This document shows positions 34,719 to 45,960 of a stretch of 64,000 nucleotides of DNA, in pieces. Position 1 is the first letter of the stretch. Each line of letters opens with the position of its first letter. Source of the DNA: Panax quinquefolius (lineage: Eukaryota; Streptophyta; Magnoliopsida; Apiales; Araliaceae); contig CM035170.1 of assembly GCA_020205615.1 (NCBI GenBank), positions 9,914,311 through 9,978,310 on the forward strand. Reading direction: 5' to 3'. The notes under the pieces were generated by a model that did no database searches, was not told the origin of the DNA, and was given only the letters and a program-made list of their open reading frames with translations. A program made the position numbers and the translations under genes.

Positions 34719-36198
34719 TGTTGGGAGAGTGCATATTTTGATTTGATGTTTAAAGTAAATACTCATGATTATTTGTAAAGTCCTTTGTGGAATATTTGTA
34801 AAAGGACTTAGTGATAGGTCATATTTGTTAGGTTGATCTAAACTCTAAATGTGTATCATTCTGTAAATGAATGTATAGATAAGGAGATCAAAGTTGTTAG
34901 GTTGATCTTGAGATGTAATAGATAAGCTTCGAAGAGATCGTAGTGTATCAAGCTGATCAAGATTATAGAAGCCAAGGCAGAAACGAAGAACATCGAGGAT
35001 CGTAGTGTGCCTGCCTTGAAGGATCTCATCAAAAATCGTAGAGTGGTCCCAACGTTTGCCGAGCCAACTCAGAGATCGTAGTGTGCTCTCGAAAATGTAG
35101 AGTTTACAAAACAAGCAAGTGAAGATCGTAGTGTGCAAGTCTTTAAGAGAAATCGTAGTGATCTTATTTGATAGCATCAGACCAAGCACCAAGGTGACAA
35201 GACACCACGATGTGGATCATAGAGTATCATCTTTCTTTTGTCAGAAGCATCAAGCCCTACCTTTTATTTGGAGATAAATTCCAACAAATGAGGAATGTAT
35301 TTTAAACGTTGAAGCCCTCACCAGTCCCAACAGCACAAAAGATATCCTTAGTGTATAATAAAAGGAACGTATTCAAGAAGCTAAAGAAAGGACCATAGGA
35401 TAGAGGAAAACACCTTTACAGGTGTTAGATAAGAAAGCAGTCTGCTGTGTCAGTGGGCCAGAATGCAATTCAGAAGATGTGCAGAAAAGTCTCCATCAAA
35501 GAACATAAAGGTTAAACGCATTTAATGCTTCAAAGGATGGATCCAACAGATAGTTTTCAAGTTCACATATATGCAAATCAAGCAGATGAGAGAAGCAAGC
35601 AAGCATTGAACAAAAATGTATAATAACTCTCAAAGCTCAACTCTACAATCTTAGAAAAAGGAAAGCTTGCTCAGCTACTCAGTTCTTTCGAACAAGTGCT
35701 TAAACAGCAACTGAGTAGCAACCATCAAGAACTCAACATCTACCAATCAACTGAAGAAAAAGTTCCAAGTCAGAAAGACTTGAAGAGTTCTAAGTGAACT
35801 GTAAGATAACCAAGTCTGCTGGACTTGAAGAGTTCAAGAGTGAACTACGATGTTCCTAGACTGCTGGTCTAGAAGGAATCTATGTGATTCAGAAAGTGTA
35901 AAAGACATCCTTAGTAGATTTCTTACTCGAGAAGTAGAAGAGTGGACTAGGAGCTTTAAGTGCTCTGAACCACTTAAAACGACTGTGTCTCTTACATTCT
36001 TACTATAACTGCTATATCTGCTATAACTGCTATATTTGCCTAACTCTCATAAACTCACTATCTTAAGGGAGATTAAAACTAATATTAATTCCGCTAAAGT
36101 TTTAATCATTATCTACTAACAAGTTAAAATAAAAAGTTTTTCAAATATCTATTCAACCCCCCCCATCTAGATAACTATTGTGCCTCTGGGAACTAACA
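34719..36198 (+). repeat. 3' LTR of the sirevirus
   Basis: 1480 bp, starting TGTTGGGAGAGTGC and ending GGGAACTAACA. It is about 90-95 percent like the 5' copy by eye, with many single-base differences, so the insertion is not recent. The TATA position has degenerated. It is followed at once by gypsy LTR sequence (TATTTTCCTATAAATA), not by a duplication of the left flank. Confidence 0.93.
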
Positions 36199-36400
36199 TA
36201 TATTTTCCTATAAATAGAATCTCATTCTTCTTTCATTCTCACCAATTCACTAAGTCTCACAAGAGCAATTATTATAGGGAGAAAGAAGAAGAGAAGTCTG
36301 CTACCTCACTATTCCAGTATCCAATTTCTTCTAAGGTAATGGGTATTATTTCTTTCGTATTCATGAAGAGAGTTATTTTCTTTCAATACTCGTAAGGGTT

Positions 36401-36800
36401 GTTATTCCATTCTTTATTATTCTGTTGAAATAACCTGTCTGTACGGTCTATCGCATGCATGGTGAATTCTTCTGTTATTCCATTCTTTATTATTATGTTG
36501 GAATAACACATCATGTATGGCCCATCTATCGCATGCTTGGTGAATTCTTTTGTTATTCCATTCTTTATTATTTTGTTGGAATAACATGTCTGTGCGGTCT
36601 ATCGCATGCCTGGTGAATTCTTTTGTTATTCCATTCTTTATTATTCTGTTGGAATAACCTGTCTGTGTAGTCTATCGCATGCATGGTGAATTCTTCTGTT
36701 ATTCCATTCTTTATTATTGTATTGAAATAACATGTCTATGTGGACTACCGCATGCATGGTGAATGATCCTTCATATTCATTCCTTATTATATTGTGGAAA
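36401..36800 (+). repeat. Tandem 73-78 bp hairpin units in the LTR leader
   Basis: Six units start at about 36401, 36474, 36552, 36625, 36698 and 36776. Each contains GTTATTCCA, an AT-rich spacer (ATTCTTTATTATTCTGT) and TGGAATAAC, then a linker with TCTATCGCATGCATGGTGAA. The last unit has TCATTCC...GGAAATGA. They lie about 190-590 bp downstream of the TATA box. Confidence 0.92.
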
Positions 36801-37413
36801 TGATCTGTCTACGTGGATTACCGCATGGCGGGCAAAAATCCATTTGCGGCTTCATATATTCTATTATACTCGGGTTGGTTAAAGTTTTGGCTTCTATACT
36901 CCATGAAATTAGTAGAATATTCTGGATATTTACGCTTCATCCAGTATCTTTTCATGGAAATATTCTTCTAAGCATTCTTGAATTTTACTCCATAAAACAG
37001 TATCATGTTGACAATTTGGATGTTATTGATTTCTGGATAAATTAAATTATAAATCTTTAAAATTTATCTTGAACTTGTTTTATTGAATTCTTATATCATT
37101 GTCATCATCCTCATGTTTATAATATGTTGAAAGTCATGTGTGGCCTGTAGTGCATAGATGGACTTGGTATGATTATGACCAGGAATTATTCGGTATAATC
37201 ATGACTGTAATGTTACAAATGATGTGGTAAAAGTCCTCATTGGTCGTAGTGCATTGATGGACAGTTGTTGGCATGATCATGACCATTGATGAATACATGA
37301 ATATCCTTGGCCCGTAGTGCATGGATAATTTGTGGTCGTGATAGTAATGAATATCCTTGGCCGTAGTGCAAGGATGATGTGATTTATTTATTAAGCTGAG
37401 TCTCAGCGATAAA

Positions 37414-39978
37414 TGTAAGACCCCGACTTATTATAAATAAAATTGAATTTCCTTTATTTATTATTTTGAAATAGTAAGGGTTAATTTGATTAATGTGGTT
37501 AGTTATAGGTAAAATGCGCAAATATTTCAAATAAGCAAATGCTTATAAAATATTAATTGTTGTCGGGGAATATTCGTACGACGGCGCAGCCTTGTGTGGG
37601 TCCCATAACAGAAAGCGATTGGATGAAGAAAACGACAAGTATAAGTTGTTTATAAATAACGACGTAGTTGTTACCATTAATACTGTTGGAATACCCGGTG
37701 GTTAAAACACGATGTACGCGTTGTTGCACAAGATGGCACACCAGGTATTGCACCAATTATTGATTCTTACGTAAGAAGGCACTACTCAATAATTGTTACG
37801 ATAATTCTTTATCGCTCAAAGATTTTATTTTATTGATTCAATAATTACTGCGTTGATATTTTATATTACTGTTATTTCAATAATTGTCACTACACAGTAT
37901 TTTCCATTATCAGAGTAATAATTCATATTATCTGAATAATATTATCATATAACATTATTGGCAATGTCTAGAAAGTTCTATCCAAGGAGAGGTTTGGTCA
38001 CCTAATTGCGCGCCAGTAAGGAGAAATCCTTATTGAAAATCCCCCTCTTTCTTGGGAACGGTCTGGTTGTCAGTATTGTGATTCTGTAATATTTTTTGTG
38101 AATAATTAATTATTGATTTATATGATGAGAAAAATATTTATTTATGTGGATATAAATGGAGAAATTTTTAGAAAAGTGACAATTGTTGAAAATTGATATT
38201 TTATCTTTTCTGATAAAATAATTTATTATTATATTATATAATAATGGTGATATTTTTACAATGAATGTGGGATATATGAGTATATGAGGAGAAAGAGTAT
38301 TTTTGTTGCATTAAATGATTAACACATGTTTTGTGTGTCGGTGGACTCTATTTCTTGACTGAAATTTGATTATAGCCTGTAAAATCGTCCGTTTGTGGAT
38401 TTCGGTCAATTTCTGTTTGGAATTTGGAAAAACTTTCTTCTGCAATGATGTAGAGAATGGAATTTCCTATGGAAAGGACATGAGGCTTGAATTTTTCTGA
38501 TAAAAGGGCTATTTATTATGAATTATTGAAGTTTCGAAGTTCAGAAATAATTAATTTTTGGAAGTTTTAAATATTTATTTTAACAAAAATGTTTTTTGTG
38601 ATTTTGGTGGGTTGGTGGCTGATGTCTAGACCAAAAAAGTGGGCTAAGGAAAATTTATATAAATATATTAATATTTTATTAAATTTTCTGTTTTGGTGTT
38701 CTAAGCATTTTCCTATAAATATGGTGCTTAGGTTTGAATTGAAAATCACACCAGAAACTGAAGTTTTCTCTCTCTTTCTCTCTCGATATATTGAGTGTAT
38801 TCTTGTGAGTATTTTAATACTTTGAGTGTTGCTATCTGATGCAAGTTCAAGTCATAGCCTATATCCTGTTTTTAACTAAAGTCTGTCTTTTACTGAGGTA
38901 AGGGATGTTATTTTCTTCTTAAATGATATTATTTTCTTCAATATCATTATGCCAAAATATTGGTTTGAACTTTTATCAAATTTGGAACTTTTTGTGTCCC
39001 AAGTTACTATTTACGATACTTGTATCTTATTCACGTATACGACACTATTCACGAATACGGCACTATTCACAGAAAAATTAAATTTTTGTTTTTCCTCCAA
39101 AATATCTATTATGGATACTAGCTTTGATTGTACCCATGTTTTGATCATTCTTGAATTATACTCCACTATGATTATTTATGAGGTATTTTTGGACATGGAT
39201 AAACCGAAATACGAATCATTAATATTTGTTATTTTGTTTCACTGGATTCGTTTCCTTTAAAATATTTGTCATCATCCCCAGTCTTAAATGATGATATTAC
39301 TGAATATCTTTGGCCTGTAGTGCAAAGATGAATGATTTCTGATGAATATCTTTGGCCCGTAGTGAAAAGATGAACAGGTGTTTAGATGAATATGACCAAC
39401 TGGTGAATATCTTTGGCCTGTAGTGCAAAGATGAATATTTGATTTATGATGTATATTGATTTATGTTACAGGGATAAAATATTGATGATGGACTTTTATA
39501 TTCATAGATAATAGTAGATTTCATTCTCTACGTAACTCTTCTATGAATTATTATTTTCGTTGCGAATATTGATCTGAAACTTGTTGTCTATTGTATTCTA
39601 TTAGATTTTTCCCTGTTGAAGACTAACGATAATTTGTTCTATATTATCTTAGTCATAATGTTCTTTACTGGGCTAGTTGAGCTCACCCTTTTCCTTTTTG
39701 TTCCATTTTTCTTCTCAGGAGGCGAGAATGTAGCGAGTTCTAGTCGGAGTGTGGAATGATGGTTCTAGAAGTTGTTTTAGTAGTCATCACTATTTTGTAA
39801 AATAGTGTATCAATAATTATAATGAGGACTTATTTGAGTGTGGATATTTTCTAGATGACAATATTTGTATTTTAAACTCACAGTTTTTCATGTTTTATTA
39901 ATAAAATTATAGTTGTTTCTGTACCATGTATTTTGACAACTCAGAATGGGTGTTGATACCTATTTTTGGGGCGTCACA
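37414..39978 (+). repeat. Solo LTR, related gypsy family, with TSD ATAAA
   Basis: 2565 bp, from TGTAAGACCCCGAC to GGGGCGTCACA, with ATAAA on both sides (37409-37413, 39979-39983). It is inserted in the leader part of element C's 5' LTR. It has its own TATA box (38714-38721). It is closer to the LTR of element E (60535-64000) than to those of A and C. Downstream it carries three perfect or near-perfect ATCTTTG/CAAAGAT hairpins (39306-39432). Confidence 0.94.
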
Positions 39979-40483
39979 ATAAAAGTGATGAAAAACCTTT
40001 TAAATCATAGAAGATAGTAGATTTTATTCTCTACTTGACTCTTCTAATGGATTTCTTATTCCGTTGCAGTTAAACTTGATGTTTGTTATATTTTATCAGT
40101 TTAACACTGTTGAAGGCTAACGATAAATTATTCTGCATTATCTTAGTCATAATATTTCTTACTGAGCTAGTTGAGCTCACCCTTTCTTTCACTGTTCTCT
40201 TAAAAAAATGAGAATATAGCTGAGACGAGTCGGGGAACGGATTGACGGTCCAGATGGTTGTTTTAGTAGTCCTCACTATTCTATAAAATAGTGTGATAAT
40301 AAATGTAATGAGGACTCCATTCAATGTGGATATTGTCTAGATGATAATATTTTAATTAAAACTCTTAGATTATGTTTTGTCGTATTTTACACGACTGTTG
40401 TATAATTAAGTTGTATTTGAATTTTGTACCATGTATTTGGCGACTCAAGATGGGTGATGTATACCTATTTTGGGGGCGTCACA

Positions 40484-40762
40484 CCAACTATCTATCTAAA
40501 AAAAAGGAAAAAAAATAACAGGAAAATAGCAAAAAGCCCCTGTGAAAAAAAATGAGATAAAAGAAGTATAAGTACCTTACATGAACCCTTGAATTTGGTA
40601 TTGCTTAGTTTTAGTTGGAATAGCAATGGAGCACAGGAGACCGTTAAGTCTCCACAGATCAATAATCAGGATAATGTGCATCAGGAAGGCGACAATCCTC
40701 ATGCAAACAAATACACAGACCAAATGATGAACGATAGAATGATTAGAGGCTTTATGTAATTC
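40484..40762 (+). other. Leader of element C
   Basis: A short A-rich leader. A primer-binding site is not recognisable after the LTR (CCAACTATCTATC). A stop-interrupted frame begins to resemble gag from about 40630. Confidence 0.55.
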
Positions 40763-41434
40763 ATGCAACATCAGGCGAGAGCGGCTCCTATCCAAAATGT
40801 AGGTGGAAACACTGGAAACTCTCGGACGGTCATCGCTAAACAGTTCAAAGAGCGTGGACCACCGGAGTTTATTGGAGAGCTAAAACCACTTAAGGCGGAA
40901 GTGTGGATAAAGCAGATCACCAAGATATTTGATGTCTTGGGATGCTCCGAGGAGCAAAAGGTCCCCTTTGCAACCTTTATGTTGCGAGGAGAGGCAAATT
41001 ACTGGTGGAAATCGGTAAAGCGTACTCAACCAGCCACACTGAAGATGTCTTGGGAGAAGTTCCAAGAGCTATTCAACGTCAAGTACTTTCCCGAAAGTAT
41101 TCGTAAAATAAAAGAGGTAGAGTTCATCAAGTTGGAGCAGAACAATATGACCGTGTCATAGTACGAAGCTAAGTTTGCTGAGTTGTCCCGGTTTGCGTCT
41201 CACTTAGTTGATAATGATGAGAGAATGACGCGGATGTTTTTAAGAGGTTTGAAACCCGAGATACGTTAATATCTAATTTCTCATAAACTGTGTTTGTATT
41301 CAGATGTTGTAAATAGGGCTCAGTTATTGGAGCGCAATAACGAGTCAACCCAACTAAGAGTAAGCAATAAACAAAATGATAATACCGATGGTGGCGATCG
41401 TATGAAGTGGTGACAACAAATGTGGAGGAATCAA
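40763..41434 (+). pseudogene. Element C gag remnant
   Basis: A 132-codon frame (40763-41161) carries the capsid: KQFKERGPPEFIGELKPLKA, KQITKIFDVLGCSEEQK and FIKLEQNNM. A stop at 41159 (TAG) and another at 41267 (TAA for a Gln codon that is CAA in element D) follow, with the frame reading on through MTRMFLRGLKPEIR. The nucleocapsid knuckle is missing, because the sequence is cut at 41434 by a minus-strand LTR. Confidence 0.87.
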
Positions 41435-44123
41435 TGTGACGCCCCCAAAATGCAGTATACATCACCTATTCGAGTCGCCAAATACATGATGCAATACAAA
41501 TACAACTTAATTATACGACTATCATTCAAAGTACGACAAAACATAAGTCATGAGTTTTAATACAAATATTGTCGCTGCAGACAATATAAAAACTCAAATT
41601 CAATATTATTACATTTATTTTCCCACTAATTCACTGAATAGTGAGGACTACTAATGCTATCATCTGGTCCGTCACTCCGTTCCCCGACTAGTCCCTGCTA
41701 CGTTCTCATTTCCTGAAGAGAACAATGAAAGTAAAAGGGTGAGCTCAACTAGCCCAGTAAGAAATATTATGACTAAGATAATGCAGAATATATTATCGTT
41801 AGCCTTCAACAGTGTTAAACTGATATAATATAACAACTATCAAGTTTAACTGCAGCGAAATAAGCAATCCATTAAAAGAGTCAAGTAGAGAATAAAATCT
41901 ACTATCTTTTATGATTTAAAAGGTTTTTCATCACTTCTATCGCTGGGACTCAGCTGAATAAATAATAAACATCACCGAATCACCCATGCACTACGACCAA
42001 GGATATTCTTTAGTATCACGACCACAATTATCCATGCACTACAGGCCAAGAATATTTGTGTATTCATTAATGGTCATGATCATACCGAATAATCCCTGGT
42101 CATAATCATACCAAGTCCATCTATGCACTACATGCCACAGATGACTTTCAACATAATATAAACATGAGGATGATGACAATGATATAAGAATTCAATAAAA
42201 CAAGTTCAAGAATTATTTTATCTGGGAATCAATAACGTCCAAATTGTCAACATGATACTGCTTTGTAGAGTAAAATTTTAAGAATGCTCAGAAGAATATT
42301 TTCATGAAAAGATACTGGATGAAGCGCAAATATCAAGGATATTCCACTAATTTCATGGAGTATAGAAGTCAAAACTTTAACCAACTGAGTATAATAGAGA
42401 ATGGAATAACAAAAGAAATCACCAAGCATGCGATAGACCGCACAGACAGGTTATTCCAACAGAATAATAAATAACGGAATCAGGTCCGGCGTAAAACGCA
42501 CAGACAAGATATTCCAACAAAATAATAAAGATGGAATCAGGTCCGGCGTAAAACGCACAAACAGGATATTCCAAAAGAATAATAAAGACGGAACCGGTCC
42601 CAGGCATAGAAACTACGCAGACATGGATGTTCCAACGAATGATAAATAATGGAACCAGTCCCAAGTAGAAAGCATTGCATGTGATGTTCAAATGAATGAT
42701 AAAGAATGGAATAGCAGAAGAATTTCTCCAAGTATAGGGTAGCCCGCGTATACAGGTTATTCCAATAGAATAATAAAGAATGGAATAACAAAAGTTCTCT
42801 TCATGGATAAGAAAGAAATAATACTCCCTACCTTAGAAAAACTAGATACTGGAATAGTGAAGTAGCAGACTTCTCTTCTTCTTTCTCTCTATAATAATCG
42901 CTCTAAAGCTTTTGTGAATTGGTGAGAAATGAAGGAAGAATGAGCTTCTATTTATAGGAAAATATAGTTTCGATAATTGCATGTTTTGGGGCTCGAAAAA
43001 TTACAGTACAATACCTCCAACTTTTCTTTCATTTTTAATTTAGTCCCGCAAGTATTATCAAACTTGCACCACCTCCCCTAATAGTAAATAATGTGAATCA
43101 ATAGTTCAATCATGTGAACCAATAGTATAATCATGTGAAAAATACGAATTACAGTATAGTACCTCCATCTATACCTCCATTTTTAACTTAGTCATGCAAG
43201 TATTATCAATCTTGCACCAACTCCCCTAATTGTAAATAATGTGATTCAATAGTACACACATGTGAACAAATAGTTATATAAGCATATGAATTAGTAGCAA
43301 TTAATTGCTCATTTATCCGATAAATTACCCGATTTATCAATATAACCTCCAGACATCAATTATCATCGGAATAGATGTCGATTTCCACTAACACTAATAA
43401 TCCCAACACAATGGAACTATCAAAATTCATTTTTAATCAACACAACTTATTCATCATTAATATTATAACTCACAATATTTAACAACCAGGTCGTTCCCAG
43501 GAAAGAGGGGGCTTTCCGATAAGGATTTCTCCTTATTGGCGCACAATTAGGTGACCAAACCTCTCCTTGACAGAACTTCTAAACATTGTCAATATTGCAA
43601 ATAATAATATGAATAACTTTGTCGTCTCAATTTATTGATTTAATAATATAAAATATTATGTAAATGATCTTGTGATGATAATTGAATCAATAATATGAGA
43701 GATATGATCACGCAAAATTCTTCGTAGTAATAATTGAGTATAAGCGGTGACTTCTCACGTAAGCATCAATAATCAATATCGTGTGCTACTTATCTGACCA
43801 CACATATTCTTGTACTTTTAACATCGGGTGTTTCAATGAGTTAACGATAAAACTTCCATTATTATTTTTATAAAGTATTTTTGTCGTTTTCTCGATCCGA
43901 TGATAATTTCGTTGTGGTGGTCCACCAATGATTGTCTTGGTTGTATAATATTCCTGTTAAAACGAATATTTCCCGACCAATCGAATATTATATAACAACT
44001 TACATGATTTGCAAAATTTGTAAATATTACCCACAACTATAACATTATATCAAATCCACACCATAATATTCAAAAATATATTTCGAGAAAATTTAATCTT
44101 TATTCAAAAAGTTGGGGTCTTAC
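41435..44123 (-). repeat. Minus-strand LTR replacing the gag/protease border of element C
   Basis: About 2689 bp, starting TGTGACGCCCC. The far end reads GGGGTCTTAC, lacking the last A, and runs straight into protease sequence. There is no target duplication. Compared with element D, about 460 bp of host element (55378-55838 equivalent) is gone. It contains GGAAT/GGAAC hairpin units (42400-42790) and the CACTAC hairpins (41990-42140). Confidence 0.88.
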
Positions 44124-44446
44124 GTTTAAATTTGACTCCGGAGAAATTAGACTTTGACTTATCGGTTGAAACTTCGTTGGGAGAAACCTTCATTACATCC
44201 ACTGTTTATAAGTCTTGATTGATTCAAATCGGTAACCGCACGTTACCTGTCGATCTTATCTCCTTAAAAATACTTGTGTTTGACGTGATTCTAGGGATTG
44301 ATTGGTTAACTACTCATCATGCTAAAATTGATTGTTTTGGTAAGGTTGTTAGCTTTCATATTCCTAATCAACCTATTATGCGAATTTAAGCGACCAAACC
44401 ATTAAAATCAATCATAGTCATCTCAAGCCATAAAGCTATTCGTTTA
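44124..44446 (+). pseudogene. Element C protease remnant
   Basis: It resumes after the LTR at LNLTPEKLDFDLSVET, so the D-T-G active site, which lies just upstream, is missing. A VILGIDW segment (about 44288) is kept. Stops at about 44217 and 44387. Confidence 0.82.
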
Positions 44447-45335
44447 TTGAAAAATAGATGTCAAGCTTTCTTAGCTCATGTCACAGATTTAAACAAAAAT
44501 ACGTCAGATTTGAATGATATTTTTATTGTTAATAAATTCCCTGACGTATTCCCCGAAGAACTTCCTGGCCTACCCCCGGAGCGTGAAATTGAGTTTGGTA
44601 TCGACCTTGAACCCGGTACAAAACCCATTTCCAAAGCCCCATATTGAATAGCTTTTATTGAACTTCAGGAGTTAAAAACCCAACTACAAGAATTTCTAGA
44701 CATCGGTTTCATTCGTCCTAGTATGTCTCCTTGGGGTGCTCCTGTTCTATTCGTGAAGAAGAAAGATGGAAGTATGCGACTTTGTATTGATTATCGGGAG
44801 TTAAATCATGTCACCATCAAAAATAGGTACCCGTTACCCGCATTGATGACCTATTTGACCCGGTTGCAAGGAGCCAAATTCTTTTCAAAGATTGATCTTC
44901 ATTCCGGATATCATCAGTTGAAGATTAAAACTGATGACATTCCAATGACTACTTTTCAGAACTCGGTATGTGCATTACAAATTCATAGTCTTGTCTTTTG
45001 GATTGACTAATGCTCCTGTTGCCTTCATGGATATGATGAACCAAGTATTCAAGAAATATTTGGATTACTTTGTAGTCCTCTTTATTGATGACATCCTCAT
45101 TTACTCCAAAAGCCGTGAAGATCATGAGCAATAATTGAGGCTGATACTCCAAAAGCTTCGTGAAAACAAGTTATATGCCAAGTTGAAGAAATGCGAGTTC
45201 TGGCTTGAGGAAGTAGCATTTCTTGGGCACGTGATATCAAATCATGGAATATCTATTGACCCAGCAAAGATTGAAGCAATTCAAAGCTGGGAGCAACCTA
45301 AGTCGATGATCAAGTCGTAGCTTTCTCGGCTTAGT
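44447..45335 (+). pseudogene. Element C reverse transcriptase remnant
   Basis: KFPDVFPEELPGLPPEREIE leads into the fingers ([15 protein letters not shown], 44730-44780) and palm. The catalytic motif FIDD is at 45081-45092 in [31 protein letters not shown] follows (45181-45240). Stops at 44645 and 45133 and a shift near 44960-45010 break it. It is the most readable chromovirus RT in the window. Confidence 0.88.
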
Positions 45336-45960
45336 TTGGTTATTATCGAGAGATTCGTAGAAGGGTTTTCTCGAATCACTACTCCATTAACCCAACTGAC
45401 TCGGAAAGATACAAAATTCGGTTGGAGCGAGGAATGTGAGAAGAGTTTTCAAGAACTCAAGAGGAGGCTTATTTCAGCACCTGTTCTGACAATACCATCT
45501 GGCTCGAAGGGATTTGTCATCTACAGTGATGCTTCAGGCAAAGGGTTAGGATATGTTCTCATGCAACATGGAAAAGTCATAGCCTATGCCTCACGATAAC
45601 TTAAAGAATATGAGAGGAATTATCTTACTCATGATCTAGAGTTGGCGCTGTCGTTTTTGCGCTTAAGATTTGGAGGCATTACCTATATGGAGAGAAGGTG
45701 GAGATCTATACGGATCATAAAAGCCTCAAATATTTCTTTACTCAAAAGGAACTCAACATGCGGCAACGATGATGGCTTGAGCTATTGAAAGATTACGATC
45801 ATACTATTCAATACCATCCTGGAAAAGCGAACGTAGTAGCTGATGCATTGAGTAGAAAATCATATGCGGGTACGAGTGCATTATTGTCAACGCAAAGGCC
45901 CATTTTATATGACTTACAAAGGATGGAGATAGAGTTAAAGACTCCAGGGACCCATGTGAT
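45336..45960 (+). pseudogene. Element C RNase H remnant
   Basis: RNase H core: FVIYSDASGKGLGYVLMQHG (Asp, about 45516), then [13 protein letters not shown] sequence, [12 protein letters not shown] (about 45708) and [10 protein letters not shown] (about 45830). A stop at 45597 and a shift near 45640 interrupt it. Confidence 0.86.

Larger units (their letters stand above)
23798..36198 (+). mobile_element. Sirevirus-type (SIRE/Maximus) Ty1/copia retrotransposon
   Basis: 12,401 bp, with LTRs at 23798-25285 and 34719-36198, a tRNA-iMet PBS, gag with coiled coil, protease, integrase, RT and RNase H in copia order, and then a 3-kb env-like region, the hallmark of the sirevirus group. The phrase IWVPKGTNKVGPMQIWVPK before protease is also typical. 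The coding frame is broken many times. Flanking 5-mers differ (TGTTC before, TATTT after), and the two flanks belong to different elements (Tat on the left, gypsy element C LTR on the right). Confidence 0.93.
36199..40483 (+). repeat. 5' LTR of element C (left-truncated, interrupted)
   Basis: Pieces 36199-37413 and 39984-40483. The first bases already lie in the core promoter (TATAAATA at 36209-36216), so all of U3 is missing. Downstream of the TATA box come the tandem hairpin units (36401-36800) and GTAGTG hairpins (37130-37375). The end is GGGGGCGTCACA. It matches the 3' LTR at 50540-52059. Confidence 0.88.

Noticed and set aside
36401..36800. Regular direct repeats with spacers, like a CRISPR array
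   Set aside because: Spacers are repeats of each other, the unit lies inside a plant LTR, and matching units occur in other LTR copies.
36180..37045. Plus-strand small frames after the sirevirus
   Set aside because: They lie in the gypsy LTR leader and translate repeat units.
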